Shown here: one piece after another, positions 1 to 8,190 of the stretch
How the letters are laid out: each line of letters begins with the position of its first letter
Position numbering within the stretch: the first letter of the stretch is position 1
Made by a program: the position numbers and the translations under genes
Notes under the pieces: model-generated
What the model saw: the letters and a program-made list of their open reading frames with translations, nothing else
What the model was told of the DNA's origin: nothing
Databases searched by the model: none
Source of the DNA: Nocardioidaceae bacterium
GTDB lineage: Bacteria; Actinomycetota; Actinomycetes; Propionibacteriales; Nocardioidaceae
Assembly: GCA_020438665.1 (NCBI GenBank)
Contig: JAGQUE010000106.1
Span: forward strand, 1-15,948
Length of the DNA: 15,948 bases
Direction: 5' to 3'

Positions 1-3000
1 CGGCCTGCTTGTCCAACGCGATCGCGGGGCCGGGCGTGACCGAGGTGTCGGTGGTGTCGGTCGCCGTCGGCGGCGTCACCCCGCTGGGTGGCGTCCCCGT
101 CACCGACGCCGAGTTGGCCACGTGCCCCGCGTCCACGTCGGCCTGGGTGATCGTGTAGGACGCGGTGCAGGTCGTCGTGGCGCCCGGGGCCAACGTCGTA
201 GCCAGGCAGGACACCGTGCCGACCTTGGCGTCGGTGATGGCGACCCCGGTGAGCGTGACGTTGCCGGTGTTCTGCACCACGAAGGTGTAGGCGATCGTGT
301 CGCCCGCGTCCTGACCGTTTCCGTCGACATCGGTGATGCCACCGGCCTGCTTGTCCAGCGTGATGGTCGACGTGCGGGTGATCGGTGTGTCGGTCGTGTC
401 GGTCGCCGTCGGCGGGGTCACGCCCGCCGGCGGGGTGCCGGTGGCCGTGGCCGAGTTGGCCACGTGCCCGGAGTCCACGTCGGTCTGGGTGAGCGTGTAG
501 GTCGCCGTACACGTCGTCGACTGGCCGGGCAGGAGCGTGGTGGTCGGACAGGTCACCGAGCCGACCTTGGCATCGGTGACACCCACGTTGGTCAGCGTCA
601 CGTTGCCGGTGTTCTGGATGACGAAGGAATAGGTGATCGTCGAGCCTGGGCTCGCACCGGTCGGGGTGCCGGCCTGCTTGTCGAGGGTGATGGTCGACGT
701 GCGGGTGATGGCGCGCGTGGCCGAGCTGGTGGCGGACACTGTCACGTTGGTGGGGGACGTCCCCGACGCCGTCGCGGTGTTGCTGACCGAGCCGGCGTCG
801 ACATCGGCCTGCGTCAGCGTGTAGGTGGCCGTACACGTCATCGACGCGCCGGGGGCCAGCGTCGTCGCGGGGCAGGTGACGGCGCCGACCTTGGCGTCCG
901 CGACCCCCACGGAGGTCAGCGTGACGTTGCCGGTGTTGGTGACCAGGAACGTGTAGGCGATCGTCGAGCCGGCCGTGGTGCCCGAGGGGACCCCGGCGGT
1001 CTTGACGAGCGTGATCGCCGGGCCAGGCGTGACGGTGGTGTCGGTGCTGTCGCTGGACGTCGGCGGCGTGAGCCCCGACGGCGGCGTGCCTGTCGCGGTC
1101 GCGGTGTTGGCGACGTGGCCCGCGTCGACGTCGGCCTGGGTCAGCGTGTAGGTCTTGGTGCACGTCGTCGACACCCCCGGCGCCAGCGTCGTGGTGGGGC
1201 AGGTGACTGCGCCGACCTTGGGGTCGCTGACGCCGACCGTCGTGAGTGTGACGTTGCCGGTATTGGTGACCACGAAGCTGTAGAGGATCGTGTCGCCGGC
1301 ATCCGGGCCGTTGGCGTCGAGGTCGGTCAGGCCACCGGCCTGCTTGTCGAGCGAGATCCCGGGCGTCCGGGTCAGGGTGACCGAGCGCGACGCGGTGGCC
1401 GTCGGCGCCGTCATTCCGCTCGGCGGCGTGCCGGTCGCCGTCGCAGTGTTGTCGACGACGCCGGCGTCCACGTCGGCCTGGGTGATGGTGTAGGTGGCCG
1501 TGCAGGTGGTCGACTGGCCGGGCAGCAGCGTCGTGGCGGGGCAGGAGACGGTGCCGACCTTGGGGTCGCTGACCCCGACAGTCGTCAACGTGACGTTGCC
1601 GGTGTTGGTCACCAGGAAGCTGTAGGCGATCGTCGAGCCGGCGGTGTTGCCGCTGGGAGCACCGGCCGACTTGGTCAGCGTGATCGAGGTGGTGCGCGGG
1701 ACCGTCCTGGTGTCGGTGTCGGTGGCGCTCACCGAGCCGGATGTGGTCGTGCCGGCGGCGGTGGCCGTGTTGGACACCGTGCCGGCGTTGACGTCGGCCT
1801 GGGTGAGCACATAGGTCGCCGTACACGTCGTCGAGGCACCGGGAGCCAAGGTGGTGGCCGGGCAGGTGACGGAGCCGACCTTGGCATCGCTGATCGACAG
1901 ACCGGTGACGGTCGTGTTCCCGGTGTTGGTGACCAGGAAGGTGTAGGCGACGGTGTCACCGGCGTCCACGCCATTGGCGTCGGTGTCGGTGATCGCCCCC
2001 GACTGCTTGTCCAGGGTGATGGACCGGGTCCGGGCGATCGTCTTGGTGGCGGAGGCCTGCGCGGTGACCGCTGCGCCGGTGGGCGGGGTACCCGAGACGG
2101 TGGCGGTGTTGGCCACCGAGCCGGCGTCGACGTCGGCCTGGGTGATGGTGTAGGTCGCCGTACAGGTCATCGAGGCGCCGACGGCCAGGCTGGTGCTGGG
2201 GCACGACACGCTGGAGACCTTGGGGTCGGTGATGCCGACCGAGGTGAGCGGCACCTGTCCCGTATTGGTGACCACGAACGAGTAAGGGATCGTGTCGCCT
2301 GCGTCCTGGCCGTTGGCGTCGAGGTCGTTGATCGTCCCCGCGGTCTTGGTCAGCGAGATCGACGGCTGGGCGTTGGTGTAGGTGCAGGTGATGACCGAGC
2401 CGGCGGCGAGCTGGGCGCCCGGGATCGTGTAGGTCGTGCCGGTGAGGCTGCCGACGGTCGTGCCACCGCTGTTGGTGCACGTGGCCGTCGAGAAGGACCA
2501 CCCGCTGGGTTGCGACGTCTCGTCGATGGTGGCGTCCACACCGGCGGTCGTGACCGTGAACGCCTGGATGCCGGTGGTGCCGGTGTTGCCGTCGACCTGG
2601 GTCGGCGTCCCGGCCGTGCTGGTGGTGACGGTCCCGACCGCCTGGGTCGTGTTGGTGAGGGTGAATCCGAAGGGACCGCCGGCGGCTCCGACGGTGGTCT
2701 TGCGCAGCACGATCGTGGGGCGAGGTGCGAGTGTGATCGGGTAGTCCTCGACCTCGCCTGAGTTGGCCCGACCGGTCGGGGACTCGATCTGGGCCGCGGT
2801 GTAGCCCAGCCGGAGCCGGGCATAGCTGCTCCCGGCGCTAGCGCCGGCAGGGGTGGTCCAGGTCAACGTGGCGGACGTGGCGCCCGCGCCCGGGCTCGCG
2901 CAGGCGCGCTCGGCGGTCTCGAACGTGCCGTTGCGGTTGAAGTCGATATAGCCGCACAGGCGCGCGGATTTGCTCAAGCCGGAGATGGGAACCGTCAGTG

Positions 3001-4000
3001 AATATCCCGCGCCGGGCTCACTGGGGGCATTGGGCAGGGTGGCGAATGCGTCATCGGTGTCACCCGCGGCCGACGCGCCGGCATTGGGGCTCGACGTCGC
3101 ATTGCGCGTGTTGGCGTTGTCCTCGGTGACCCCCGATCCGAGGGTGAGATCACTGAGCGTGTGAGAGGCGGCCGTCGTTGCGTCGAAGGAGCCCGGCGCG
3201 TCACCGAAATCCTGCGGCAGCGTCACGGCCAGTGAAACACCGTCCGCGCTGCTGTTGGCGTTGTAGGCACCGCTGCTGGCATTGGGATTGCGGGTGAATT
3301 GAGCGGAGATGTCGAAGGTCAGCTGGGTCACCGTGCCGGTCACCTGGACGCTGCCGCAGGCGGCGGACGCCGCAGCGTTGAACAGGTTGCCGCCGTTGAC
3401 CGCCGAAGTGCAGGACGCGGACGTGCTGTCGTTGACGGCGGTCACGACCGAGCCGCCGTTGACCGCGAACTGGGCGTTGCCGTCGCGCCTGCTCAACGTG
3501 GCGCCGCCGGAGGTGAGCGTCCAGATGGCGTGGAGGTCGGACTGGCGGTTGCCGTTGCGGATCGCGCCGCCGAGGCCGGACAGGTGGAGCGTGGGGTTGG
3601 TGACCGGCTGGCTGAACGTCACCGTGACCGTCCCCAGGTCGGGACAGGTGCCGGTCCAGGCGCAGCCACCGGTGTTGGTCGTCACACCGACGGCGGTGTC
3701 ACCGGTGACCATGTTGGTCGGCGTGAAGTAGGTCTGGTCGAAGCCGCGGGCGCCGAGCGTCGTGGCACCGTCGATCGTCGTCAGGCCGGCCGAGGCCACC
3801 GTGACCTGGACCCCGCCCGGGTAGGTGACGTTGGAGGAGTTGCCCACCGACGCCGACCACGTGCCGGTCGGGAACTCGTAGGCCTGGGCGGGGCTGACCG
3901 ACAAGACGACAAGCGTGAAGGCCAGCAGCCCGAGGACCTCGAGCAGCGCCACGATCCTGTTCCGCTGCATGGCGCGGAACAGGCGGCTGGCTAGGGCCAT
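1..4000 (-). CDS. Large secreted DUF11-type repeat surface protein (N-terminal 1333 residues; C-terminus beyond left edge)
   Basis: The frame is open from an ATG at 4000 to the left edge, so the C-terminus and any cell-wall anchor are unseen. A GGGGAG ribosome site lies about 8 bases before this ATG; the later in-frame ATG at 3970 has none. Residues 1-40 form a signal peptide with a hydrophobic core and a probable cleavage after Ala-Gln-Ala. Residues 41-260 are a unique Thr/Ser/Asn-rich beta-type region. About 263-420 is a GEVED domain, opening with [10 protein letters not shown], containing [11 protein letters not shown] and closing with GEVEDYPI (415-422). About 425-540 resembles prealbumin-like or SpaA-like folds. 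From about 545 the protein is DUF11-type repeats, each with NTGN, TD.KV.SV.CP, CTATY and Q-A-D-V motifs. Such proteins are exported adhesins or envelope components; the ligand is unknown. The family call is sure, the role is inferred. Confidence 0.9.
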   Translation of the reverse strand, partial: MALASRLFRAMQRNRIVALLEVLGLLAFTLVVLSVSPAQAYEFPTGTWSASVGNSSNVTYPGGVQVTVASAGLTTIDGATTLGARGFDQTYFTPTNMVTGDTAVGVTTNTGGCAWTGTCPDLGTVTVTFSQPVTNPTLHLSGLGGAIRNGNRQSDLHAIWTLTSGGATLSRRDGNAQFAVNGGSVVTAVNDSTSASCTSAVNGGNLFNAAASAACGSVQVTGTVTQLTFDISAQFTRNPNASSGAYNANSSADGVSLAVTLPQDFGDAPGSFDATTAASHTLSDLTLGSGVTEDNANTRNATSSPNAGASAAGDTDDAFATLPNAPSEPGAGYSLTVPISGLSKSARLCGYIDFNRNGTFETAERACASPGAGATSATLTWTTPAGASAGSSYARLRLGYTAAQIESPTGRANSGEVEDYPITLAPRPTIVLRKTTVGAAGGPFGFTLTNTTQAVGTVTTSTAGTPTQVDGNTGTTGIQAFTVTTAGVDATIDETSQPSGWSFSTATCTNSGGTTVGSLTGTTYTIPGAQLAAGSVITCTYTNAQPSISLTKTAGTINDLDANGQDAGDTIPYSFVVTNTGQVPLTSVGITDPKVSSVSCPSTSLAVGASMTCTATYTITQADVDAGSVANTATVSGTPPTGAAVTAQASATKTIARTRSITLDKQSGAITDTDANGVDAGDTVAYTFLVTNTGNTTVTGLSISDAKVGSVTCPATTLAPGASTTCTATYVLTQADVNAGTVSNTATAAGTTTSGSVSATDTDTRTVPRTTSITLTKSAGAPSGNTAGSTIAYSFLVTNTGNVTLTTVGVSDPKVGTVSCPATTLLPGQSTTCTATYTITQADVDAGVVDNTATATGTPPSGMTAPTATASRSVTLTRTPGISLDKQAGGLTDLDANGPDAGDTILYSFVVTNTGNVTLTTVGVSDPKVGAVTCPTTTLAPGVSTTCTKTYTLTQADVDAGHVANTATATGTPPSGLTPPTSSDSTDTTVTPGPAITLVKTAGVPSGTTAGSTIAYTFLVTNTGNVTLTSVGVADAKVGAVTCPATTLAPGASMTCTATYTLTQADVDAGSVSNTATASGTSPTNVTVSATSSATRAITRTSTITLDKQAGTPTGASPGSTITYSFVIQNTGNVTLTNVGVTDAKVGSVTCPTTTLLPGQSTTCTATYTLTQTDVDSGHVANSATATGTPPAGVTPPTATDTTDTPITRTSTITLDKQAGGITDVDGNGQDAGDTIAYTFVVQNTGNVTLTGVAITDAKVGTVSCLATTLAPGATTTCTASYTITQADVDAGHVANSASVTGTPPSGVTPPTATDTTDTSVTPGPAIALDKQA
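8..2347 (-). repeat. Seven tandem 108-114-residue DUF11-type repeats plus the start of an eighth
   Basis: I anchored each unit on the conserved Lys codon of its LDKQ/LTK opening. These codons start on the plus strand at 2345, 2006, 1670, 1343, 1001, 677, 350 and 8. The spacings are 339, 336, 327, 342, 324, 327 and 342 bases, all multiples of three. Two unit types are visible. Type A has an Asp/Asn-rich insert such as [12 protein letters not shown] and is 112-114 residues long (units 1, 2, 4, 7). Type B has P-S/T-G...GST instead and is 108-109 residues long (units 3, 5, 6). Each unit carries a conserved Cys pair about 14 residues apart ([14 protein letters not shown]). The units are diverged at the DNA level, so they are not a recent amplification. 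Confidence 0.9.
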
Positions 4001-4350
4001 CGCTGCGTGCTCCCCATCCCCGGACAGAACCGGCTCTCCTCAACTGTGCTGGACCCGAGAAGTCGCCGTCCTTGGCGGAGGGCATGACTGCCCCCGACGA
4101 CGTCCGTCGCTACGGCCATTCTCAGGGGTGAGAGCCTCACTGCACCGCAAAACGGCACAAGCCCGCCGTCGGTGTGTCGCGGGCCACAGCCAGATCGTGG
4201 TCGGGTCACGTGGTCTAGACGTGTCCCGAGCGACTTCATGACGCGAAAACTACCGGTCTCAGGGGGGACGCGGCGACCCCTGGTCCGTTGGTAAAGACAA
4301 CGTTGCCGTGAGGCAGGGGAGCAAAGCGGCTCCCCGGCTCCGGCGACAGG
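4001..4350 (-). promoter_or_regulatory. Gene-free leader of the repeat protein, with several short hairpins
   Basis: There is no convincing gene in the 350 bases between lsr2 and the repeat protein. On the minus strand this is the promoter and leader of the repeat protein. Perfect short stems are 4080-4084/4089-4093 (GGGCA/TGCCC), 4120-4124/4129-4133 (TCTCA/TGAGA) and 4161-4166/4179-4184 (GCCCGC/GCGGGC). A weak minus-strand -10-like TAGTTT lies at 4247-4252 with no good -35. If it is real, the untranslated leader would be about 240 bases. I could not match it to a riboswitch class I know. The hairpins are seen; a regulatory role is inferred. Confidence 0.35.
4316..4335 (-). terminator. Hairpin just after lsr2, likely terminator
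   Basis: A perfect 7-bp stem (GGGGAGC/GCTCCCC) with a 6-base loop begins 15 bases past the lsr2 stop codon. No T-tract follows it on the minus strand. Terminators without a T-tract are common in high-GC actinobacteria, so position and stem strength are the main support. Confidence 0.5.
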
Positions 4351-4677
4351 TCAGCGAGCCGCGTCGAACGCCTGGCGGATCTCGGCGGAAACCCGGCCTC
4401 GGTCGGAGACCTCGTAGCCGTTGCTGCGGGCCCAGTCGCGGATCTCCTTGGTGCTCGGACCGAGCGAGGAGACCGACGAACGACGGCCCCGCTTGGCGCC
4501 GCCGCCGACCTTGCGGCCGTGGCCGACGTAGGGCGCGAGGGCGTCGCGAAGCGCTGCCGCGTTGGCGTCGCCGAGATCGATCTCATAGGTGGTGCCGTCG
4601 AGACCGAAAGAAATGGTCTCACTGGCCTCGGAGCCGTCGATGTCGTCGACGAGAACGATGTTGACCTTCTGTGCCAT
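4351..4677 (-). CDS. lsr2: Lsr2 nucleoid-associated protein
   Basis: This 108-residue protein has the length and layout of the Lsr2 family. It opens with MAQKVNIVLVDDIDG, followed by the beta-strand dimerisation domain (about 1-50, with ETISFGLDGTTYEIDL). A basic linker (about 53-67, RKVGGGAKRGRR) leads to the DNA-binding domain (about 74-108), with I-R-D-W-A-R, NGYEVSDRGR and VSAEI. The R-G-R at 93-95 is the AT-hook-like triplet that inserts into the minor groove. Lsr2 bridges DNA and silences AT-rich or horizontally acquired genes, working as the actinobacterial counterpart of H-NS. The start is supported by GAGGAA about 6 bases before the ATG. It lies downstream of coaX in the same direction, as in Mycobacterium, where lysS sits between them. 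The 181-base gap suggests its own promoter. Lsr2 is the strongest sign that this side of the window is actinobacterial. Confidence 0.97.
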   Translation of the reverse strand: MAQKVNIVLVDDIDGSEASETISFGLDGTTYEIDLGDANAAALRDALAPYVGHGRKVGGGAKRGRRSSVSSLGPSTKEIRDWARSNGYEVSDRGRVSAEIRQAFDAAR

Positions 4678-4858
4678 GGGAATTCCTCGGATGCGCCTCG
4701 GTGGGGGGGACTAACGAGGACACGCTAGCAGGCTAATCATCATCGGGAAAATGCCCGAAGAATTGCCAGACTTCACCATTGTTGGGCAACTGCACAGGCA
4801 ACAAAACTTCTTCGGCGAGATGGCACGAACGTCAATATCGAAATGACCGCCGAGGCGA
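4678..4858 (-). promoter_or_regulatory. lsr2 upstream region, less GC-rich than its surroundings
   Basis: This 181-base gap between coaX and lsr2 holds no gene. By hand count 4741-4860 is about 52% G+C, clearly below the neighbouring genes. A weak minus-strand promoter is possible, with -10 TAGCGT at 4722-4727 and -35-like TTTTCC at 4746-4751, 18 bases apart and about 45 bases before the lsr2 ATG. Inverted repeats are TCGGG/CCCGA (4743-4747/4754-4758) and TTGTTG...CAACAA around 4780-4805. The latter could serve coaX termination. Promoter calls by eye are uncertain. Confidence 0.35.
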
Positions 4859-5629
4859 TCAGTCGGCGTTTCTCTCGAAGAGCAGGCGCAAGCCCTGAAG
4901 GGTCAGCCAGGGGTCGTGATGGGTGAAACAGCCGCATTCATCCACGATGAGGGGTGCCAGGTGACCCGTGGCGACGACGCGCAGCGCTCCCGGCACCACA
5001 TCCAGCTCCGTCGTGATGCGCTCCACCAGGCCCTCGACCTGGCTCGCGAACCCGAACACCAGACCCGACTGCATGGCCTCGACGGTGTTCTTGGCGATCA
5101 CGCGCCGTGGCCGAGCCAGCTCGACCTGGCGCAGCTGCGCCGCGCGGTCGCCCAGCACCTCGAGCGAGGCCTCGATCCCGGGCGCGATGACTCCGCCGAT
5201 ATAGCGACCCTCGGCATCGACGACGTCGAAGGTCGTGGCCAGCCCGAAGTCGACCACCACGGCCGGGACGCCCCCGGTGGCGACCGCCACCGCATTGCAG
5301 ATCCGGTCGGCGCCGACCTCGCGCGGGTTGTCCATGAGCACCGGAAGGCCCGTGCGGGTGCCGGGCTCGACCACCACATGGGGAACGCCGCCGAAGGAGT
5401 CGGTCAGCACCGACCGCCACTCGTGGAGCACCGCCGGCACCGTGGCGCACAGTGCCACACCCCCGACCTCGGCCGCCGCGGCGCCCAGCAGACCACGGAC
5501 CAGCACCCCCCACTCGTCACTGGTCCGGGCCGGGTCGGAGGAGACCCGCCACGTGTCCACCACCTCGGCGGCGCGCAACAACCCCAACGACGTGTGGCCG
5601 TTGCGGATGTCCACCGCCAGCAGCGCCAT
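4859..5629 (-). CDS. coaX: Type III pantothenate kinase homologue (CoaX)
   Basis: This 256-residue protein has full CoaX length. CoaX phosphorylates pantothenate with ATP in the first step of CoA synthesis and has the ASKHA (actin/hexokinase) fold. Recognisable segments are the first phosphate loop VDIRNGHTSLGLL (6-18), the pantothenate-binding region with DNPREVGADRICN (100-112), the second phosphate loop VDFGLATTFD (126-135), GGVIAPG (145-151) and KNTVEAMQSG (180-189). The end LTLQGLRLLFERN is typical of actinobacterial members. Two loop positions differ from the usual family pattern: Arg9 where DxGN has Gly, and Leu130 where Thr is usual in G-T-A-T-T. Mycobacterial CoaX also has Arg at the first position. 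It starts three bases after the nadC stop, with a GGGGGA ribosome site inside the end of nadC, so it is translated from the same operon message. Confidence 0.93.
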   Translation of the reverse strand: MALLAVDIRNGHTSLGLLRAAEVVDTWRVSSDPARTSDEWGVLVRGLLGAAAAEVGGVALCATVPAVLHEWRSVLTDSFGGVPHVVVEPGTRTGLPVLMDNPREVGADRICNAVAVATGGVPAVVVDFGLATTFDVVDAEGRYIGGVIAPGIEASLEVLGDRAAQLRQVELARPRRVIAKNTVEAMQSGLVFGFASQVEGLVERITTELDVVPGALRVVATGHLAPLIVDECGCFTHHDPWLTLQGLRLLFERNAD

Positions 5630-5632
5630 CGG

Positions 5633-6541
5633 TCAGTCCCCCGTCAGGTCCTGCAGGTCCATGCCGAGGTCGAAGACCGTGACCGAGTGGGTCAGTGCCC
5701 CCACCGAGATGAAGTCGACGCCCGTCTCGGCCACGGTGCGAGCACGCTCGAGGGTCAGCCCACCGGACGCCTCGAGCGTGGCCCGGCCCGCGGTGATCCG
5801 CACGGCTTGGGCCATCACGTCGGGAGCCATGTTGTCGAGCAGGATCCGGTCACACCCCACGGCCAGCAGCTCGCGCAGCTGGTCGAGGTCGGTCACCTCG
5901 ACCTCGACGGGCAGGCCCGGGTTGGCGGCCCGGACAGCCTCGAGGGCGGGGACCACACCTCCGGCCGCGACGACGTGGTTGTCCTTGACCATCGCCATGT
6001 CGCAGAGGCTGAACCGGTGGTTGAGCCCGCCCCCGCAACGGACGGCGTACTTCTGGAGAGCGCGATAGCCGGGAAGCGTCTTGCGGGTGTCCAGGACGCG
6101 AGCGCCCGTCCCCTCGAGTGCGGCGACCCAGTGAGCCGTCGCCGTGGCGACGCCGGACAGGTGGGAGGCGAAGTTGAGGGCGGTGCGCTCGGCTGTCAGG
6201 AGGCCACGCGTGGGGCCGGCCACCCGCATGACCACGTCACCGGGCGCGACGACGCTGCCGTCGGACACGCGATCGGTGACCTGCACGTCATCGCCGGCGA
6301 CCACGGCGAACACCAGGGCGGCGACCCCCAGCCCGGCGACCACCCCCGGCTCGCGCGCGGCGAAGTCGGCCACCCCGCGAGCGTCGGCCGCGATGGTGGC
6401 GGCACTGGTGACGTCGGAGCCGCCACCGGGCAGGTCCTCCTCCAAGGCCCGCACGATGTCGGCATGCACGGACCGCGCGTCGAGGCCGGCTGCGGTGAGC
6501 TCCGCCAGCACGTCGGCCGGCAGCTCGTCGAAGGGGGTCAT
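5633..6541 (-). CDS. nadC: Nicotinate-nucleotide diphosphorylase (quinolinate phosphoribosyltransferase)
   Basis: NadC converts quinolinate and PRPP to nicotinate mononucleotide, CO2 and pyrophosphate in de novo NAD synthesis. The 302 residues match the usual length. The N-terminal open-faced sandwich domain (about 20-125) includes EEDLPGGGSDVTS and TAERTALNFASHLSG. The barrel domain has the signature residues: DTRKTLPGYR (151-160), KYAVRCGGGLNHR (164-176), the lysine-containing MVKDNH (184-189), EVEVT (213-217), LLDN (234-237), EASGG (257-261) and DFISVGALTHS (276-286). No key residue appears to be lost. Its ATG overlaps the nadB stop by four bases (ATGA), and coaX follows three bases after its stop. 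This nadB-nadC-coaX packing points to one cofactor-synthesis operon. Confidence 0.97.
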   Translation of the reverse strand: MTPFDELPADVLAELTAAGLDARSVHADIVRALEEDLPGGGSDVTSAATIAADARGVADFAAREPGVVAGLGVAALVFAVVAGDDVQVTDRVSDGSVVAPGDVVMRVAGPTRGLLTAERTALNFASHLSGVATATAHWVAALEGTGARVLDTRKTLPGYRALQKYAVRCGGGLNHRFSLCDMAMVKDNHVVAAGGVVPALEAVRAANPGLPVEVEVTDLDQLRELLAVGCDRILLDNMAPDVMAQAVRITAGRATLEASGGLTLERARTVAETGVDFISVGALTHSVTVFDLGMDLQDLTGD

Positions 6542-7980
6542 GCTCCGGCTTCCTCCTCGTTGACGAGCGCCGTCGGCGCGTCCGTGGGAGGCGTCGGCCG
6601 GAAGGTCAGCACCGTCGACCCCTTGTCCATCGTCGCGTCGAAGTGTCCCGCCCAGTGGGCGTCGTCCCGCTCGGGGAAGTCCTCACGCCAGTGGGAGCCA
6701 CGGGTCTCCTCGCGCTGGCGCGCCGCCTCCGCCAGCGCCAGCGCGACGGTGACCAGGTTGGTGGTCTCCCACGCGGCGGTGGCGATCTGGGCGTCCTCAT
6801 CGGAGTCGAGCAGAGCTCGCAGCTCCGCCTCGGCAGCAGCCACCCCGGCCGCCGAGCGCAGCACCCCGACGCGCGCGGTCATCGACTCCTGCAGCGCCCG
6901 TCGTACGGCGGCCGGCACGATGCCAGGCACCCGCTCGTCGGCCGCAGGCTCCGACCACGGCCGCAGCTCGTCGGGCAGCACCTCGGCGATGCGGCGGGAG
7001 AAGACCAGCCCCTCCAGCAGCGAGTTGGAGGCGAGCCGGTTGGCACCGTGCACACCCGAGCAGGCGGCCTCGCCGGTGGCATAGAGACCCGGCAGCGTCG
7101 AGCGGCCCCAGAGATCGGTGAGGATCCCGCCCGAGGCATAGTGGCAGGCCGGCGCCACCGGGATCAGCTGGGTGGCCGGGTCGACGCCGTGGGCGCGACA
7201 GGTGGCCAGGATCGTCGGGAAGCGCCGCTCCCAGAAATCGGCGCCGAGGTGTCGGGCGTCCAGCCACATGTGGGGATGACCGGTCTCGTGCATGCGGCGC
7301 GTGATCGCCTTGGCGACCACGTCGCGTGGCGCCAGGTCGGCGAGCTCGTGCACACCCTGCATGAAGCGGTTGCCCTCGACGTCGACGAGGAAGGCCCCCT
7401 CGCCGCGGACGGCCTCGGAGATGAGCGGCTGCTGGCCGCGCGAGTCGGCCCCGAGATACATCACCGTGGGGTGGAACTGGACGAACTCGAGGTCGCGCAG
7501 CACCGCACCCGCGCGGAGAGCGACGGCCATGCCGTCACCGGTGGACACTGCTGGGTTGGTGGTCTGGGAGAACACCTGCCCGAGCCCGCCGCTGGCCACG
7601 ATCACAGCCCGGCAGTGGACCGCGCCGACGCCGTCGTGCTGGCCCTCCCCCATGACGTGGAGGGTCAGGCCAGCGACGGCGCCGTCGGCGTCGAGCAGCA
7701 GGTCGACGGCCAGGGCGTGCTCGATGACGCCGATCGCCGGGGTCCGCTGGACCGCGGCGATCAGCGCCCGCTGGATCTCCGCGCCCGTGGCATCGCCCCC
7801 GGCGTGGGCGATCCGGTCACGGTGGTGGCCGCCCTCGCGCGTCAGGCTCAGCTCGCCGCTGGAGTCGTGGTCGAAGTTGGTGCCGAGCGCGATCAGGTCA
7901 CGTACGGCGTCGGGACCCTCGGTCACCAGGACGCGGACCGCGGCCTCGTCGCAGGCGCCCGCGCCGGCGACGAGGGTGTC
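6538..7980 (-). pseudogene. nadB: L-aspartate oxidase, C-terminal 480 residues only; N-terminal FAD-binding part missing
   Basis: NadB oxidises L-aspartate to iminoaspartate, which NadA turns into quinolinate for NadC. Family similarity begins abruptly at DTLVAGAGACDE. From there the protein is typical: TREGGHH and HAGGDATGAE near the active site, GGLGQVFSQTTNP, GDGMAVALRAGA, FVQFHPT, EAVRGEGAFLVD, LAPRDVVAKAI, then PACHYASGGI, GLYATGEAACSG and HGANRLASNSLLEGLVF. It ends in the C-terminal helical domain with GSHWREDFPERD. The first 80-90 residues that should carry the GxGxxG dinucleotide fold and the S-T-R-W-A-Q-G-G segment are absent. The frame continues upstream into an unrelated lipoprotein signal peptide. 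As it stands the product could not bind FAD normally. I treat it as cut by a sequence join rather than as a natural fusion. The gene overlaps nadC by four bases. Confidence 0.9.
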
Positions 7981-7990
7981 GCGCGGCGCG
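7966..7990. other. Probable chimeric junction between actinobacterial and diderm sequence
   Basis: To the left, the minus strand encodes NadB from DTLVAGAG onward. To the right, the same frame encodes a lipoprotein N-terminus ending in Asp/Pro/Ala-rich sequence. The codons for Arg-Asp-Thr (about 7975-7983) fit both proteins, since NadB proteins often read RDTLVAG here and such lipoprotein linkers often read PRDT. A short shared stretch of this kind would allow a false assembly overlap. The exact base is uncertain by perhaps 15 either way. Confidence 0.8.
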
Positions 7991-8109
7991 GTGTCGGCGG
8001 GCTCGACGTCGGCGACATCGCGCTGCTGCGGGTCGGCGGCGCCACACGCGCCCAGCCCGACGACGCAGGCGGCGACGAACGAGCGACACGCGCGGGAGGT
8101 CAGCCACAC
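7981..8109 (-). CDS. Lipoprotein N-terminal fragment (signal peptide and linker), cut by the junction
   Basis: From a GTG at 8109 about 43 residues are visible. They comprise a basic start (WLTSRACRS), a hydrophobic core (FVAACVVGLG) and a lipobox L-G-A-C with the acceptor Cys at residue 22. A polar Asp/Pro/Ala-rich stretch (AADPQQRDVADVEPADTAPRD) follows. This is the pattern of outer-membrane or periplasmic lipoproteins, with Asp/Pro linkers like those common in Myxococcota. The mature domain is lost at the junction, so no function can be given. No good ribosome site precedes the GTG. The in-frame TTG at 8178 is an alternative but would put a charged stretch before the signal. The fragment lies downstream of mscS in the same direction. 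Confidence 0.6.
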
Positions 8110-8190
8110 CCCCGCAGCATGCCGCGGGTCACCGCTCGCCGGAAGCGCTGCGGCGCGGCGCCCGCGGGCCCCTTGCAACGCGCGCGGCGA

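Noticed and set aside
8..2347. Regular 324-342-base periodicity as a CRISPR or satellite array
   Set aside because: The period is a multiple of three and reflects protein repeats. There are no short identical repeats with unique spacers.
122..2761. Long plus-strand open frame opposite the repeat protein
   Set aside because: It is Arg/Gly/Val-rich with no recognisable domain. It mirrors the codon bias of the minus-strand DUF11 repeats, so it is an antisense shadow.
3991..4239. 82-codon minus-strand frame in the leader of the repeat protein
   Set aside because: No domain, no clear ribosome site and an unremarkable composition. It overlaps the repeat-protein start and looks like chance in GC-rich DNA.
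4001..4350. A c-di-GMP or c-di-AMP riboswitch in the leader
   Set aside because: I compared it from memory with the conserved cores of these classes and found no match, so I list only an unclassified structured leader.
4916..7084. 722-codon plus-strand frame opposite coaX, nadC and nadB
   Set aside because: His/Gly/Arg-rich with no domain, and it covers three well-supported genes on the other strand.
8111..8128. CCCGC/GCGGG hairpin after mscS as a terminator
   Set aside because: Only 5 bp with no T-tract, and it lies directly at the lipoprotein start. Too weak to list as a feature.
6538..8178. A complete 546-residue L-aspartate oxidase
   Set aside because: The length looks right, but the first 66 residues are a basic stretch plus a lipoprotein signal with no FAD-binding motif.
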